NCBI GenBank assembly: GCA_910577195.1
Contig: CAJTLP010000005.1
Location: forward strand, 1-64,000
From: an uncultured Eubacterium sp.
GTDB taxonomy: Bacteria; Bacillota; Clostridia; Oscillospirales; Acutalibacteraceae
Length of the DNA stretch: 64,000 nt
Direction of reading: 5' to 3'
In this document: piece by piece, positions 1 through 9,050 of the stretch
How positions within the stretch are numbered: position 1 is the stretch's first letter
Layout of the letters: each line of letters opens with the position of its first letter
Position numbers and translations under genes: made by a program
The notes under the pieces: model-generated
The model's input: the letters and a program-made list of their open reading frames with translations, nothing else
Told to the model about the DNA's origin: nothing
Databases searched by the model: none

Positions 1-115
1 CCTGTCTCTCTCGAGTGCTTTGCAATAATACCACATACTTTTTACTTTGTCAACAAGTTTTCTCAATTTTTTTCAAAAAAAGTTAAGTTATAGCAATTTA
101 GCTAAAAAAATCAAG

Positions 116-144
116 TTGCAATTCAATTTTTTATTTGATATAAT
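116..144 (+). promoter_or_regulatory. sigma-A promoter of metA
   Basis: TTGCAA (116-121), 17 bp, then TATAAT (139-144), about 80 bp before the GTG start of the MetA gene. The rest of 1-225 is AT-rich; no SAM riboswitch could be folded in it. Confidence 0.7.
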
Positions 145-225
145 CATATAACAGTTTTTAATGTTTACAAATGGAATTTATTAATATATTATATATATTA
201 CATTATATAGAGAGGAGCTGATATT

Positions 226-1140
226 GTGCCAATCAGAATTGATGACGCTTTACCTGCAAAACAAAATCTTGAAATGGAAAACATATTTGTTATGAGTAAT
301 AAGCGTGCTGATATGCAGGATATCAGACCGCTAAAAATCGTTATACTTAATCTTATGCCGACTAAGCTGGAGACGGAGACCCAGCTCTTAAGACTGCTGA
401 GCAACTCTCCCCTTCAGGTTAATATTGATTTTCTTCAGGTTGAAAGCCACGTATCGAAGAATGTGTCAAAGAGCCATATGGATAAATTCTATAAGGTATT
501 CAAAGAAATAAAAGACAACCGATATGACGGAATGATTATTACAGGTGCTCCGGTTGAACATTTGGAATATGAAGAGGTTGATTACTGGGACGAGCTTTGT
601 AAGATTATGGAGTGGAGCAAAAAGAATGTTTACAGCACTTTCCATATATGCTGGGGCGCACAGGCAGGACTTTATTATCACTACGGAATCAAAAAGCATA
701 AGCTTGACAAGAAGATGTTCGGCGTGTTCCCTCACAAGAGTCTTGACATCACGCATCCGCTGATGAGAGGACTTGATGATGAATACTATGTACCCCATTC
801 AAGACATACGGATATAAGCAGACAGGATATTGCACAGGTTAAGCAGCTGCAGATTATCTCTTACAGCGAGATTTCAGGTGTACACATTGTATCGGATATG
901 GACTGCAGGCAGTTCTTTGTGACAGGTCACAGCGAGTACGACAGAGATACACTGGCAAAAGAGTATTTCAGAGACAAGGCTAAGGGACTTGAGATAGATA
1001 TACCGTATAACTATTTCCCAAATGATGATGAAAATCTTGTTCCTGTTATGAGCTGGAAAAGCAGTGCAAGCCTTATTTTCTCAAACTGGCTGAATTACTT
1101 TGTATATCAGAAAACACCGTATGATTTATCACAGCTTTAA
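226..1140 (+). CDS. metA: homoserine O-acyltransferase (MetA family, probably acetyl-CoA dependent)
   Basis: Activates homoserine by O-acylation, the first committed step of methionine synthesis, in the cytoplasm. The 304-residue length is normal for the family. The nucleophile cysteine lies in HICWGAQAG (about residue 142), and the His/Glu of the triad in VTGHSEYDRD. At the position reported to set acyl-donor choice (Gly111 in E. coli, Glu in the acetyl-specific B. cereus enzyme) the sequence reads GAPVEHLEYEEVDYW, so Glu is present and acetyl-CoA is the predicted donor. The start is GTG, supported by GAGGAG eight bases upstream. It has its own promoter. Confidence 0.93.
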   Translation: MPIRIDDALPAKQNLEMENIFVMSNKRADMQDIRPLKIVILNLMPTKLETETQLLRLLSNSPLQVNIDFLQVESHVSKNVSKSHMDKFYKVFKEIKDNRYDGMIITGAPVEHLEYEEVDYWDELCKIMEWSKKNVYSTFHICWGAQAGLYYHYGIKKHKLDKKMFGVFPHKSLDITHPLMRGLDDEYYVPHSRHTDISRQDIAQVKQLQIISYSEISGVHIVSDMDCRQFFVTGHSEYDRDTLAKEYFRDKAKGLEIDIPYNYFPNDDENLVPVMSWKSSASLIFSNWLNYFVYQKTPYDLSQL

Positions 1141-1429
1141 TTTAAGCTATAGGAAATTTATAGAATTTTTATTTGAACTTATAGCAGACATTGTGTTCGA
1201 AGCTGCAGCTGATCAAATTTTGGATAAAAAACAAACCATAAAGGTAAAGATTATTTGCGCATTGATTGTACTTATTCCGATGCTGCTGATTATTGGAGGA
1301 ACACTTTATTTTGCATATAAGAGTATTTCATCCGATATATTGGTAAGCATTTTACTTTTTGCATCAGCAATCGTCTTAATGGCATTTACAATTTATGCAA
1401 TTGTGATTAATTTAAAGAAATTCAAATAA
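1121..1429 (+). CDS. small two-TM membrane protein, function unknown
   Basis: About 102 residues. An N-terminal amphipathic, acidic stretch (FIEFLFELIADIVFEAA) is followed by two hydrophobic segments (about residues 43-65 and 74-97) and a basic C-terminus. Small proteins of this layout are common in Clostridia without a known role; that is recollection, not a search. The ATG at 1121 lies inside the end of metA and has no clear ribosome binding site, so the true start is uncertain. It is followed directly by a strong terminator, which supports co-transcription with metA. Confidence 0.55.
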   Translation: MIYHSFNLSYRKFIEFLFELIADIVFEAAADQILDKKQTIKVKIICALIVLIPMLLIIGGTLYFAYKSISSDILVSILLFASAIVLMAFTIYAIVINLKKFK

Positions 1430-1447
1430 TATATATTTATAAAAGAT

Positions 1448-1480
1448 AAGCACAAGCAAAGGTTTTGCTTGTGCTTTTTT
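1448..1480 (+). terminator. intrinsic terminator after metA and the small membrane gene
   Basis: AAGCACAAGCAAA pairs with TTTGCTTGTGCTT across a 3-base loop and is followed by a T-run. It sits between convergent genes and probably also ends the minus-strand PAP2 gene. Confidence 0.9.
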
Positions 1481-1482
1481 AT

Positions 1483-2376
1483 TTATTCACTTATACCATT
1501 TAACTGTTTCCAATGGATTTTGCAGTAATGCTCGCCATCGATTGCCGGATACTTTTCGTCGAAACGTGCTTCGTTATAGCAATCATATTCGCCGACATAT
1601 GCACAGCGCACTGCGTCTTCACCACCCTCTGAGAAGGACGGAATGAAAGAATAAAGGAATATACCGAGTACGGCTACACAGATAACAACAGGAGCTGCTT
1701 TGCCGTTTGTTTTCTCAGTAATTTTCTTAAATAATTTTCCTGCGTCGATATTATCAAGCTTTGTTTTTTCAAATATAAGAACAGCCAGCTTCATCAGGAA
1801 ATATGCGATAACTGCTGCAAGAGTTCCTACAATAAGGCCTGCAATTACATCGGTAGGATAATGCACCATCAGATAGATACGGCTGCCTGCAGTACAGAGT
1901 GCAACAACCGGGAAGAGCCAGGCAATCTTTTTCTTATCACTCTTAAAGCAAAGGAAAAGTGCAACTGCCATTTCAGTAGCAGCGGTTGTATGACCTGATG
2001 GGAAGGAATAGTCGCTTTCCGAAAGTGAGCCTGCACCAATATACCAGTTCCAGTAATCCTCAACACCCTGAAGTGTATTATACGGTCTGATACGAAGTGC
2101 CATTGGTTTAACGACCACATTGGTAACAATTGTGCCTATTGCAATAGCGAACAGCAGAGTGAAGCCGTATTTTCTTGTCTTTTTGAAGAAACAGAGGACA
2201 ACAGCCACAACAGCCATAGGGATTACAAAAGCCTCGTCACCAAAGCTGGTGAAAAATTTTGCTACATAGGTTAAGAAAGTATTCTGCATTGAGCCGAAGA
2301 AGTGGAAAATCCACATATCCAAGCCGTAAAATGCCTTGTCAATACTTTCACCTAAGGTTAAAAGTATAGGATTCAT
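1483..2376 (-). CDS. PAP2-family membrane phosphatase with cysteine-rich C-terminal tail
   Basis: Integral membrane lipid phosphatase of the PAP2/undecaprenyl-diphosphatase superfamily, about 297 residues. The three signature motifs are visible: KPMALRIRP, FPSGH and SRIYLMVHYPTDV. About six hydrophobic segments are present. The family dephosphorylates lipid phosphates such as undecaprenyl-PP; the substrate here is unknown. After the last TM the protein carries about 38 extra residues with spaced Cys and a CKIH ending (RCAYVGEYDCYNEARFD, then HYCKIHW), resembling a small metal-binding module. The start was moved to the ATG at 2376 because GGAGGTAC lies just upstream; the longer open frame has no such site. 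Confidence 0.88.
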   Translation of the reverse strand: MNPILLTLGESIDKAFYGLDMWIFHFFGSMQNTFLTYVAKFFTSFGDEAFVIPMAVVAVVLCFFKKTRKYGFTLLFAIAIGTIVTNVVVKPMALRIRPYNTLQGVEDYWNWYIGAGSLSESDYSFPSGHTTAATEMAVALFLCFKSDKKKIAWLFPVVALCTAGSRIYLMVHYPTDVIAGLIVGTLAAVIAYFLMKLAVLIFEKTKLDNIDAGKLFKKITEKTNGKAAPVVICVAVLGIFLYSFIPSFSEGGEDAVRCAYVGEYDCYNEARFDEKYPAIDGEHYCKIHWKQLNGISE

Positions 2377-2542
2377 ATATGTACCTCCAATTATATTACT
2401 AATATATATTATCAAAAGCAGCATAAAATTTCAATATATTTATTAAACTGTTATACTTTATTTGTTAACAATGCCGTAAAATATTTATGGTAATATGTGT
2501 TAAAATATGAAATGGCAAATAAAAATACCGGAAGGAAGAGAT

Positions 2543-3343
2543 ATGATAACAGATCCCTATAAGGTTTTAGGCGTGCCAAACGGAGCAAGTGAGGAAGAAT
2601 GCACAAAGGCATACAAAAGGCTTGCAAAAAAATACCACCCTGACCTTAACCCCAATAACAAAGAAGCCGAAAAAAAGATGGCGGAAATCAATGCCGCTTA
2701 TGATCAGATAAAAAGCGGAGCTGTCAATAACAATCAATATACTTATGGCGGTTACAGCTACGGCAGGCAGGCAAATCAGAGCCGAACATCCGCACCTGAT
2801 TATCTGAATTCAGCCGCACAATTTATTAAAAGCGGTCAATATCAGCAGGCACTTAACTTGCTGGGTAACATTGAAAACAGAGATGCACGTTGGTATTATC
2901 TTTCCGCACTGGCGAATATGTCACTGGGCAACCGAGCGGTGGCAGAGGACCACATCAGAACAGCCTATGCCAAAGAGCCTGAAAATGCAACCTACAGACA
3001 GGCATATGAAAATATTACGCAGGGAATCAATCCCCTTGATTATAATCCGTTTTCCTCATTCTTTGATTTCGGCAGCTATTCCGAGAGGAATGAAAACAGC
3101 AATCAGACCTACACAACGGTAAGAAGAGGAAACAGGAGCTGTCTGGGACGGATACTGAGAATTATTTTTATTATATTTATAATAAGGCTTATTTTCAGAT
3201 TATTATTTTCCTTTTCATACGGAAGATATCAAAGACCACAGCAACAGCAGAATACCACAAGCAGCTATTCCGAGCAATATGATTATCCGCAGGATAATGC
3301 TGATATTTTCGGAGACAACTACGGAGAGAGAAAGGATTCATAG
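2543..3343 (+). CDS. membrane-anchored J-domain protein
   Basis: Residues about 1-65 form a DnaJ domain (YKVLGVPNGAS, KKYHPDLNP with the HPD triad), which recruits and stimulates an Hsp70. Residues about 85-160 resemble TPR-like helices (AAQFIKSGQYQQALNLL). A single very hydrophobic segment near residues 207-227 (LRIIFIIFIIRLIF) should anchor it. There is no glycine-rich or zinc-finger region, so it is not the housekeeping DnaJ. The start ATG at 2543 is preceded by GGAAGGAAGAG. It is 3 bp upstream of the next gene, implying an operon. The client is unknown. Confidence 0.85.
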   Translation: MITDPYKVLGVPNGASEEECTKAYKRLAKKYHPDLNPNNKEAEKKMAEINAAYDQIKSGAVNNNQYTYGGYSYGRQANQSRTSAPDYLNSAAQFIKSGQYQQALNLLGNIENRDARWYYLSALANMSLGNRAVAEDHIRTAYAKEPENATYRQAYENITQGINPLDYNPFSSFFDFGSYSERNENSNQTYTTVRRGNRSCLGRILRIIFIIFIIRLIFRLLFSFSYGRYQRPQQQQNTTSSYSEQYDYPQDNADIFGDNYGERKDS

Positions 3344-3346
3344 CAA

Positions 3347-3793
3347 ATGAAAAAATTTTTTACAAACTTAGGATACAAGTTCCAGCGTTTTATGGTTGGG
3401 AGGTACGGTGTAGACCAGTTATGGAGAGCACTGCTGATCTTCTACTTAATCGCAATCATTATAGCGAACATTGTTTATCGTTTTTCAAAGATTGCATACA
3501 TTGCACTATTTGTGCTTTCCGTTGCACTGCTGATTTTTGCATTGTTCAGAGTGTTCTCGAAAAACATTGAGGCACGCAGAAATGAAAACAACAGCTGGCT
3601 CAGATTCACAGGAAGGATAAAGCAGAATTTCCTCTTTCAGAAAAACAAATGGGCACAGAGGAAAACACATAAATTTGTTAAATGCAGTAAATGTAAAAAG
3701 ACTTTACGACTGCCGAAGCATAAGGGCAAAATTAATGTAAGCTGTCCGCACTGCCAGAATCAGTTCATCGTAAACACAGGAAAAAAGCAATAA
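3347..3793 (+). CDS. membrane protein with C-terminal zinc ribbon
   Basis: 148 residues. Two adjacent TM helices (about 27-45 and 48-68) are followed by a basic linker and a C-terminal zinc ribbon: CSKCKK about residue 113 and CPHCQN about 134, i.e. two CxxC knuckles. Such ribbons often bind nucleic acid or protein; no specific function is recognised. It is translationally close (3 bp) to the J-domain gene, so both membrane proteins probably act together. Confidence 0.8.
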   Translation: MKKFFTNLGYKFQRFMVGRYGVDQLWRALLIFYLIAIIIANIVYRFSKIAYIALFVLSVALLIFALFRVFSKNIEARRNENNSWLRFTGRIKQNFLFQKNKWAQRKTHKFVKCSKCKKTLRLPKHKGKINVSCPHCQNQFIVNTGKKQ

Positions 3794-3802
3794 TACAGAA
3801 TA

Positions 3803-3839
3803 AAAAAGAGCTTTCTCAAGTCTGAGAAAGCTCTTTTTT
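3803..3839. terminator. bidirectional terminator
   Basis: AAAAAAGAGCTTTCTCA pairs with TGAGAAAGCTCTTTTTT around a 3-base loop, between the convergent zinc-ribbon gene and glmS. A- and T-runs on both sides allow it to work in both directions. Confidence 0.9.
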
Positions 3840-3872
3840 GACAATTGTGTGACGGCATAATTTTCCGAAAGT

Positions 3873-5681
3873 TTATTCCACTGTTACTACCTTTGCCAGG
3901 TTTCTCGGCTTATCCACGTCAAGTCCTTTATCAGATGATACGTAATACGCAAGCAGCTGCAGGGACACGACGGACGGAATCAGCATAAATTCGTCCTCCA
4001 GCTCCGGCAGTTCAAAATAGTTCTCAAGGTCCTCTGTCCTTAATGACTTACGGACAAATGTAATCACATCTGCTCCTCTGGACTGAACCTCTCTTATATT
4101 GGACACCTGCTTTGACACAAGGTACTGCTGCGTCATAAGTGCAATCACGGGTGTTCCGCCTGTTATGAGTGCAATTGTACCGTGCTTCAGCTCACCTGAT
4201 GCAAATGCCTCTGAATGAATATAGGATATTTCCTTCAGCTTAAGAGACGCCTCAAGAAGAGCAGGATAATCCATCCCCCTGCCAATCATAAAGGTATGCT
4301 CTGCCGTGAGCATGGATTTTGAAAGATGATGAATTTCCGATTTCCTGTCAAGGACATTTTTTACTGCGTCAGGTATCTGCTTAAGCTCGTTTATAAACGC
4401 AGTAACGCCCTCGTGATTCAGATGTCCCCTAAGATATGCCAGCTTTGCAGTAATCAGATAGAAAACAGCAACCTGCGTTGTATACGCTTTGGTAGATGCC
4501 ACAGCAATTTCAGGTCCTGCATCTGTATAGATTACATTATCACTTTCACGTGCAATGGACGAGCCGCGAACATTGACAATGGATAAGGTATCAGCACCCT
4601 TCCCTTTAGCATATTTCAGCGCCTCAAGGGTATCAATGGTTTCACCGCTCTGGGAAACGCAGATAACAAGGGTATCATCGTTTATAATCGGATTACTGTA
4701 CATAAATTCGCTTGCCATATGAACAGACACCGGCACAGAGCATATGCTTTCAATCAGCTGCTTACCGATAAGTCCTGCGTGCATAGCCGTACCGCAGGCA
4801 ATAACAGAAATGCTTTTACAGCGTTCAAAAATACTGTCATCCACCTTATCGCAGGAAAAATCAGGAAATGAATCCCTGATTCTTGCAGAGATTGTTTTTT
4901 CAATCACCTGAGGCTGCTCCATAATTTCCTTTTCCATATAAAAAGGATATCCGCTTTTGCCGCTGTTCTTAATATCCCAGTCAAGCTTAAGCATTTCAAC
5001 CTCAACCGCATTGCCGCTGAAATCTTTGATTTCAAAGCCGTCCTTCGTTATTTTTGCAATAGAAAACTCAGGCAGCACAAAATAATTTTCACTGTAGCCC
5101 CCTATAGCCATTATATCAGATGCAATATAAACACCGTCATCATTCTGACAGCACACTATGGGGCTGACATTTCTCACTGCAAAAATCGTATCAGGTATAC
5201 TGTCAAACATAACAGCAAAGGCATAAGTACCTGAAAGCTTTTTCACTGCATTGACAATCGCCTCTTCCGGATTGCCTGTAAAACATCTGTCTATCAAAGC
5301 CGCTGCTACCTCGCTGTCCGTCTGGGACTTCAGCTTGTCAGCAACATTGAGTGTGTTTTTTATGGTTTCGTAATTTTCAATAATTCCGTTATGAACAACG
5401 GTAACATTTCCGAACTTATGAGGATGAGAATTTTCATCACTCACGTTACCGTGTGTTGCCCATCTGGTATGTCCTATACCTGTTTTACCTTTGATATCAG
5501 ATGTTTTATGCTCAAGCTCCTCAACTCTGCCCTTACATTTACTCGTAAGACATTCTTTGAAATCCGGATGATAGACTGAAATTCCTGCACTGTCGTAACC
5601 CCTGTATTCAAGCGTTTTAAGTCCCTTAAGCAAAATTCCTCTCGCTTCACTATAACCTGTATAACCAATAATTCCGCACAT
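3873..5681 (-). CDS. glmS: glutamine-fructose-6-phosphate aminotransferase
   Basis: Makes glucosamine-6-phosphate from fructose-6-phosphate and glutamine for cell-wall synthesis. 602 residues, standard length. The N-terminal glutaminase domain begins MCGIIGY with the catalytic Cys2. Two SIS sugar-isomerase domains follow (VIACGTAMHAG, CVSQSGETIDT, and SEAFASGELKHGTIALI), and the C-terminus ends DKPRNLAKVVTVE as is typical. ATG with GGAGAA upstream. Expression is predicted to be controlled by the self-cleaving ribozyme in the leader. Confidence 0.97.
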   Translation of the reverse strand: MCGIIGYTGYSEARGILLKGLKTLEYRGYDSAGISVYHPDFKECLTSKCKGRVEELEHKTSDIKGKTGIGHTRWATHGNVSDENSHPHKFGNVTVVHNGIIENYETIKNTLNVADKLKSQTDSEVAAALIDRCFTGNPEEAIVNAVKKLSGTYAFAVMFDSIPDTIFAVRNVSPIVCCQNDDGVYIASDIMAIGGYSENYFVLPEFSIAKITKDGFEIKDFSGNAVEVEMLKLDWDIKNSGKSGYPFYMEKEIMEQPQVIEKTISARIRDSFPDFSCDKVDDSIFERCKSISVIACGTAMHAGLIGKQLIESICSVPVSVHMASEFMYSNPIINDDTLVICVSQSGETIDTLEALKYAKGKGADTLSIVNVRGSSIARESDNVIYTDAGPEIAVASTKAYTTQVAVFYLITAKLAYLRGHLNHEGVTAFINELKQIPDAVKNVLDRKSEIHHLSKSMLTAEHTFMIGRGMDYPALLEASLKLKEISYIHSEAFASGELKHGTIALITGGTPVIALMTQQYLVSKQVSNIREVQSRGADVITFVRKSLRTEDLENYFELPELEDEFMLIPSVVSLQLLAYYVSSDKGLDVDKPRNLAKVVTVE

Positions 5682-5769
5682 AATTTTTCTCCATTTCAGT
5701 ATAGATTAGCCATAGTTCATATACTAAACATTAGTATAATTATCATATGACTTTTTATTAAAAATAATT

Positions 5770-5920
5770 CCTTCGCTGAAAAGTTTTTGTGACAGCTGTT
5801 GCCAGCTGCTTTTGTCTTTTCATATCGCACCGAAGGAGGTACGAAAGAGTACCCGCCGAAAATTCGATAACTCTTTTCCTCGTCGTCCTGCACAACAGTT
5901 CAGTGCAGGCTCATGGCGCT
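5770..5920 (-). ncRNA. glmS self-cleaving ribozyme (GlcN6P-responsive)
   Basis: Read on the minus strand, the glmS leader contains the conserved core: AGCGCC (cleavage expected between A5920 and G5919), a P2 hairpin (CCTGCAC/GTGCAGG), GACGAGG, TATCGAA..TTCGGCGGGT flanked by AAGAGT/ACTCTT, then CCTTCG/CGAAGG enclosing a CAGCTG-gcaa-CAGCTG hairpin and an ACAAAA segment. This matches the known glmS ribozyme family, which cleaves on binding glucosamine-6-phosphate and so lowers glmS mRNA. It ends about 88 nt before the glmS start codon. Confidence 0.95.
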
Positions 5921-6067
5921 ATGAAGAAAATTATGCCGTAGGCAAACAAGAGCCGAATAAAAAAAGGTTTAAATTATCCGAATTACTCTTTATTGCCCAA
6001 GGAGTAAATCACTCCTGTCACACATTCAATTGTCAAGGTACACGCAATCAGAATTGACTGCAGATTT

Positions 6068-6095
6068 ATTATAACAAGAGAATATGATTAGTCAA
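6068..6095 (-). promoter_or_regulatory. sigma-A promoter of glmS
   Basis: On the minus strand TTGACT (6095-6090), 16 bp, TATAAT (6073-6068). Transcription should start near 6061, giving a leader of about 140 nt before the ribozyme cleavage site. Confidence 0.8.
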
Positions 6096-6117
6096 TGAAT
6101 TAAATATGAAAAAAATA

Positions 6118-6145
6118 TTGATAAAATATATATTTTAAGTATAAT
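6118..6145 (+). promoter_or_regulatory. sigma-A promoter of trkA-trkH
   Basis: TTGATA (6118-6123), 16 bp, TATAAT (6140-6145), divergent from the glmS promoter. Confidence 0.75.
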
Positions 6146-6183
6146 AGATATCAGTTGATTATATACCAGCTTTGGAGGATATA

Positions 6184-7542
6184 ATGGATATTGTTATTAT
6201 TGGTGCAGGAAAGCTTGGCACAGGTCTTGCAAGCAACCTGTCAAACGAAGAGCATAATATCACTGTTGTTGACTACAGTACAACTAAGGTTGAGGCAATT
6301 GTGGACAAGTATGACGTACAGGGCGTAGCAGGAAGCGGAACGCATATCGATGTTCTCAGACAGGCACAGGTTCCTGATGCAGACCTTGTTATTGCTACAA
6401 CACATTCGGATGAAAATAATATACTTGTATGTCTTATGGCTAAAAAGCTCGGTGCCAAATATACGATTGCAAGAGTGCGAAATCCTGAATACAATGCACA
6501 GTTTGAATTTATGAGAAATGATCTTGGCATTTCACTGATGATAAATCCAGACTTCATGGCAGCTCTTGAAATAGGACGAATCGTACAGTTTCCTGAGGCA
6601 AATAATGTCGAAACCTTTGCAAACGGATATATTGATATGGCTGAATACAAAATAAGGGAAAATTCCAACCTGTGCGAAAACAGTATCAGCAGTATTTCAT
6701 CAAAGCTCAGAAACAATATGCTTATATGTGCCGTTGAAAGAAATGACGACGTTCATATTCCTAATGGTGATTTCATCCTCAAATCAGGTGATATTATTCA
6801 CGTAACCGGTGCACACAAAGAGCTTGCAAATATAGGCAAGGCACTGATTAACTCCAAAAAGAAAACCATTAAAAATATAATGATTATAGGCTGTTCACGT
6901 GTCAGCATTTATCTTTCGGATATGCTTGTAGGTCTCGGAAAGAATGTAATCATCATTGAAAAGGACAGAGAAAAATGTGATGTGCTTTTTGATATGGTAC
7001 CTAAGGCGACTATCATTAACGGCGATGCAAACGATCACGAATTCCTTATTGAAGAAGGAATTGAAAATATGGATGCTGTCATTACATTAACAGATTCTGA
7101 TGAAATCAATTTTCTTGTATCCATATATGCGCAGCGAATGGGCATACCCAAAACCGTTACGAAAATAAACAATGTAAATCTTCATAAAATGCTGTCAGAT
7201 TTGGGACTTGATTCACAGATTAATGTCAGTGAAATATCGGTTTCAACAATCACACAATATGTAAGAGCAAAGGAAAATGTAAGCTCCTCTTATATGAAAA
7301 CGCTTTACAAATTTGTTGACGGCAAGGTTGAGGCAACTGAATTCCTTGCACGTGATTATGTATCGTTTCTCGGTACTCCTCTGTCAAAAATCAGGATTAA
7401 GAAGAATGTTCTTATCGCAGCGATAAACAGAAATCAGGAAATCATTTTCCCCAGCGGTAATGACTGCATTGAGTCCAACGACCTTGTTGTAGTTGTATCA
7501 AAGGGCAAAAGAATCAAAAGTCTTAACGACATTCTTCAGTAG
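6184..7542 (+). CDS. trkA: Trk system potassium uptake regulatory protein TrkA
   Basis: Cytoplasmic, peripheral NAD(H)-binding subunit that gates a TrkH/KtrB potassium channel. About 452 residues with two tandem RCK modules: first Rossmann fold IIGAGKLGTGLASNL at the N-terminus, first TrkA_C domain about 140-220, second Rossmann fold IIGCSRVSIYLSDML about 230, second TrkA_C at the end. The start is the ATG at 6184 after GGAGG (6174-6178); a TTG 12 bases upstream would bury that site. The next gene encodes the channel, 17 bp downstream. Confidence 0.94.
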   Translation: MDIVIIGAGKLGTGLASNLSNEEHNITVVDYSTTKVEAIVDKYDVQGVAGSGTHIDVLRQAQVPDADLVIATTHSDENNILVCLMAKKLGAKYTIARVRNPEYNAQFEFMRNDLGISLMINPDFMAALEIGRIVQFPEANNVETFANGYIDMAEYKIRENSNLCENSISSISSKLRNNMLICAVERNDDVHIPNGDFILKSGDIIHVTGAHKELANIGKALINSKKKTIKNIMIIGCSRVSIYLSDMLVGLGKNVIIIEKDREKCDVLFDMVPKATIINGDANDHEFLIEEGIENMDAVITLTDSDEINFLVSIYAQRMGIPKTVTKINNVNLHKMLSDLGLDSQINVSEISVSTITQYVRAKENVSSSYMKTLYKFVDGKVEATEFLARDYVSFLGTPLSKIRIKKNVLIAAINRNQEIIFPSGNDCIESNDLVVVVSKGKRIKSLNDILQ

Positions 7543-7559
7543 GAGTTATTTTAAAAGCT

Positions 7560-9038
7560 ATGAACTATAAGGCAGTATTATATATTTTAGGAAAAATCTT
7601 TATAATACTCGGAGCACTTATGCTGCTCCCTTTCACAATCGCACTTTATTACAGGCTGAACGGCTTTCCTGAGGCAAGCTATATTTCCTTTCTTGTTCCT
7701 ATCGGAATTCTTTTGGCAGCAGGATTTATACTTACATTAAAAAAGCCGAAAAGCTTCAATATATATGCAAAGGAAGGCTTTGTAATCTGCGGACTCGGCT
7801 GGCTGATTATGTCGGCATTAGGTGCACTCCCCTTTGTTATCAGCGGTTGTATTCCGAGCTACATTGACGCTTTTTTTGAAACAGCGTCAGGCTTTACCAC
7901 AACAGGTGCAACTATCCTTTCGGAGATACATTCCCTGCCGAAATCCATTTTGTTCTGGCGAAGCTTCACCCACTGGATCGGCGGTATGGGTATACTGTCC
8001 TTTATGATTGCGGTCGTTCCGAAGGCTCGGGGAAACTCTATGCTGATTATGAAGGCTGAGGTTCCCGGTCCGTCCGCAAGCAAGGTTGTATCAAAAATCG
8101 CAGACAGTGCAAGAATACTTTACATTATTTATTTTGTCATAACAATTATTGAAATTTTTGTTTTATTTGTCGGCAACAGAATATCAGGAGACAATATCCG
8201 ATTCTTTGACTGCGTTGTTACTGCTTTTGCAACAGCCGGCACCGGCGGATTTTCCGTACTTAACGATTCCATTCTGGGCTACAACAGCCCTTTCACGGAA
8301 TGGGTTCTGACTATTTTTATGTTCCTGTTCGGCGTGAACTTTAACTTATATTTCTATCTTCTTACAAAGAGGGTACGTGATGTTTTCAGAGATGAGGAGC
8401 TCAGAGGCTATATTTTAATCAACCTCAGTGCTGCCATTCTTATTACATTGAATATATCATCAATGTACACCAACATTTCAACAGCTATCAGAGATTCCTT
8501 TTTCAGCGTAAACTCTGTAATGAGCACCACCGGCTTCTGCACTGCTGACTTTAATCAGTGGCCGACATTTTCAAAGGTTATTCTTATCATTCTTATGTGT
8601 ATCGGATGTTCGGCAGGTTCAACCGGCGGCGGACTCAAGGTTGTACGCTTTGAGCTTTTCATAAAGCAGATGCTGTGTGATTTTAAACAGGCTCTGCGTC
8701 CGCACTCCGTGATTCATGTAAGACTTAATCAGAAAACGGTTGACAAAAAGACAATGAAAATGCTTTCCTCATATTTGAATATTTATATCATAACGCTTGT
8801 TGTTTCGGTATTTCTTATTTCCCTTGACAACTTCGATTCAACAACAAGCTTTACCGCAGTAATCGCCTGTTTAAATAACATTGGTCCGGGACTTGAGGTT
8901 GTGGGTCCGACAGGTAATTTCGCTGATTTTTCAGTTCTGTCAAAGATCGTTCTGATTTTTGATATGCTGGCAGGAAGATTAGAGCTTTTCCCTATTCTGC
9001 TTTTATTCAGTCCGTACACATGGAAAAAAACAAAATAA
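7560..9038 (+). CDS. trkH: TrkH/KtrB-family potassium transporter, membrane subunit
   Basis: 492-residue polytopic membrane protein. Several selectivity-filter-like loops are visible, each with a TTGxT/TxGxS pattern: TASGFTTTGAT, FATAGTGGFS, NSVMSTTGFCTADF and CGCSAGSTGGGLK. The HWIGGMGIL motif is characteristic of TrkH. It takes up K+ and works with the TrkA-type protein encoded just upstream. Translation starts at ATG 7560; an AGGAG 14 bases upstream overlaps the trkA stop codon. Confidence 0.94.
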   Translation: MNYKAVLYILGKIFIILGALMLLPFTIALYYRLNGFPEASYISFLVPIGILLAAGFILTLKKPKSFNIYAKEGFVICGLGWLIMSALGALPFVISGCIPSYIDAFFETASGFTTTGATILSEIHSLPKSILFWRSFTHWIGGMGILSFMIAVVPKARGNSMLIMKAEVPGPSASKVVSKIADSARILYIIYFVITIIEIFVLFVGNRISGDNIRFFDCVVTAFATAGTGGFSVLNDSILGYNSPFTEWVLTIFMFLFGVNFNLYFYLLTKRVRDVFRDEELRGYILINLSAAILITLNISSMYTNISTAIRDSFFSVNSVMSTTGFCTADFNQWPTFSKVILIILMCIGCSAGSTGGGLKVVRFELFIKQMLCDFKQALRPHSVIHVRLNQKTVDKKTMKMLSSYLNIYIITLVVSVFLISLDNFDSTTSFTAVIACLNNIGPGLEVVGPTGNFADFSVLSKIVLIFDMLAGRLELFPILLLFSPYTWKKTK

Positions 9039-9050
9039 TAAACCATATAC

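Noticed and set aside
1..225. Possible SAM riboswitch upstream of metA
   Set aside because: No GC-rich helices or conserved SAM-I/II/III core; the region is AT-rich and fits a simple promoter.
5812..6057. 81-residue plus-strand open frame
   Set aside because: It lies antisense to the glmS ribozyme and leader; the composition comes from RNA structure, and it has no ribosome binding site.
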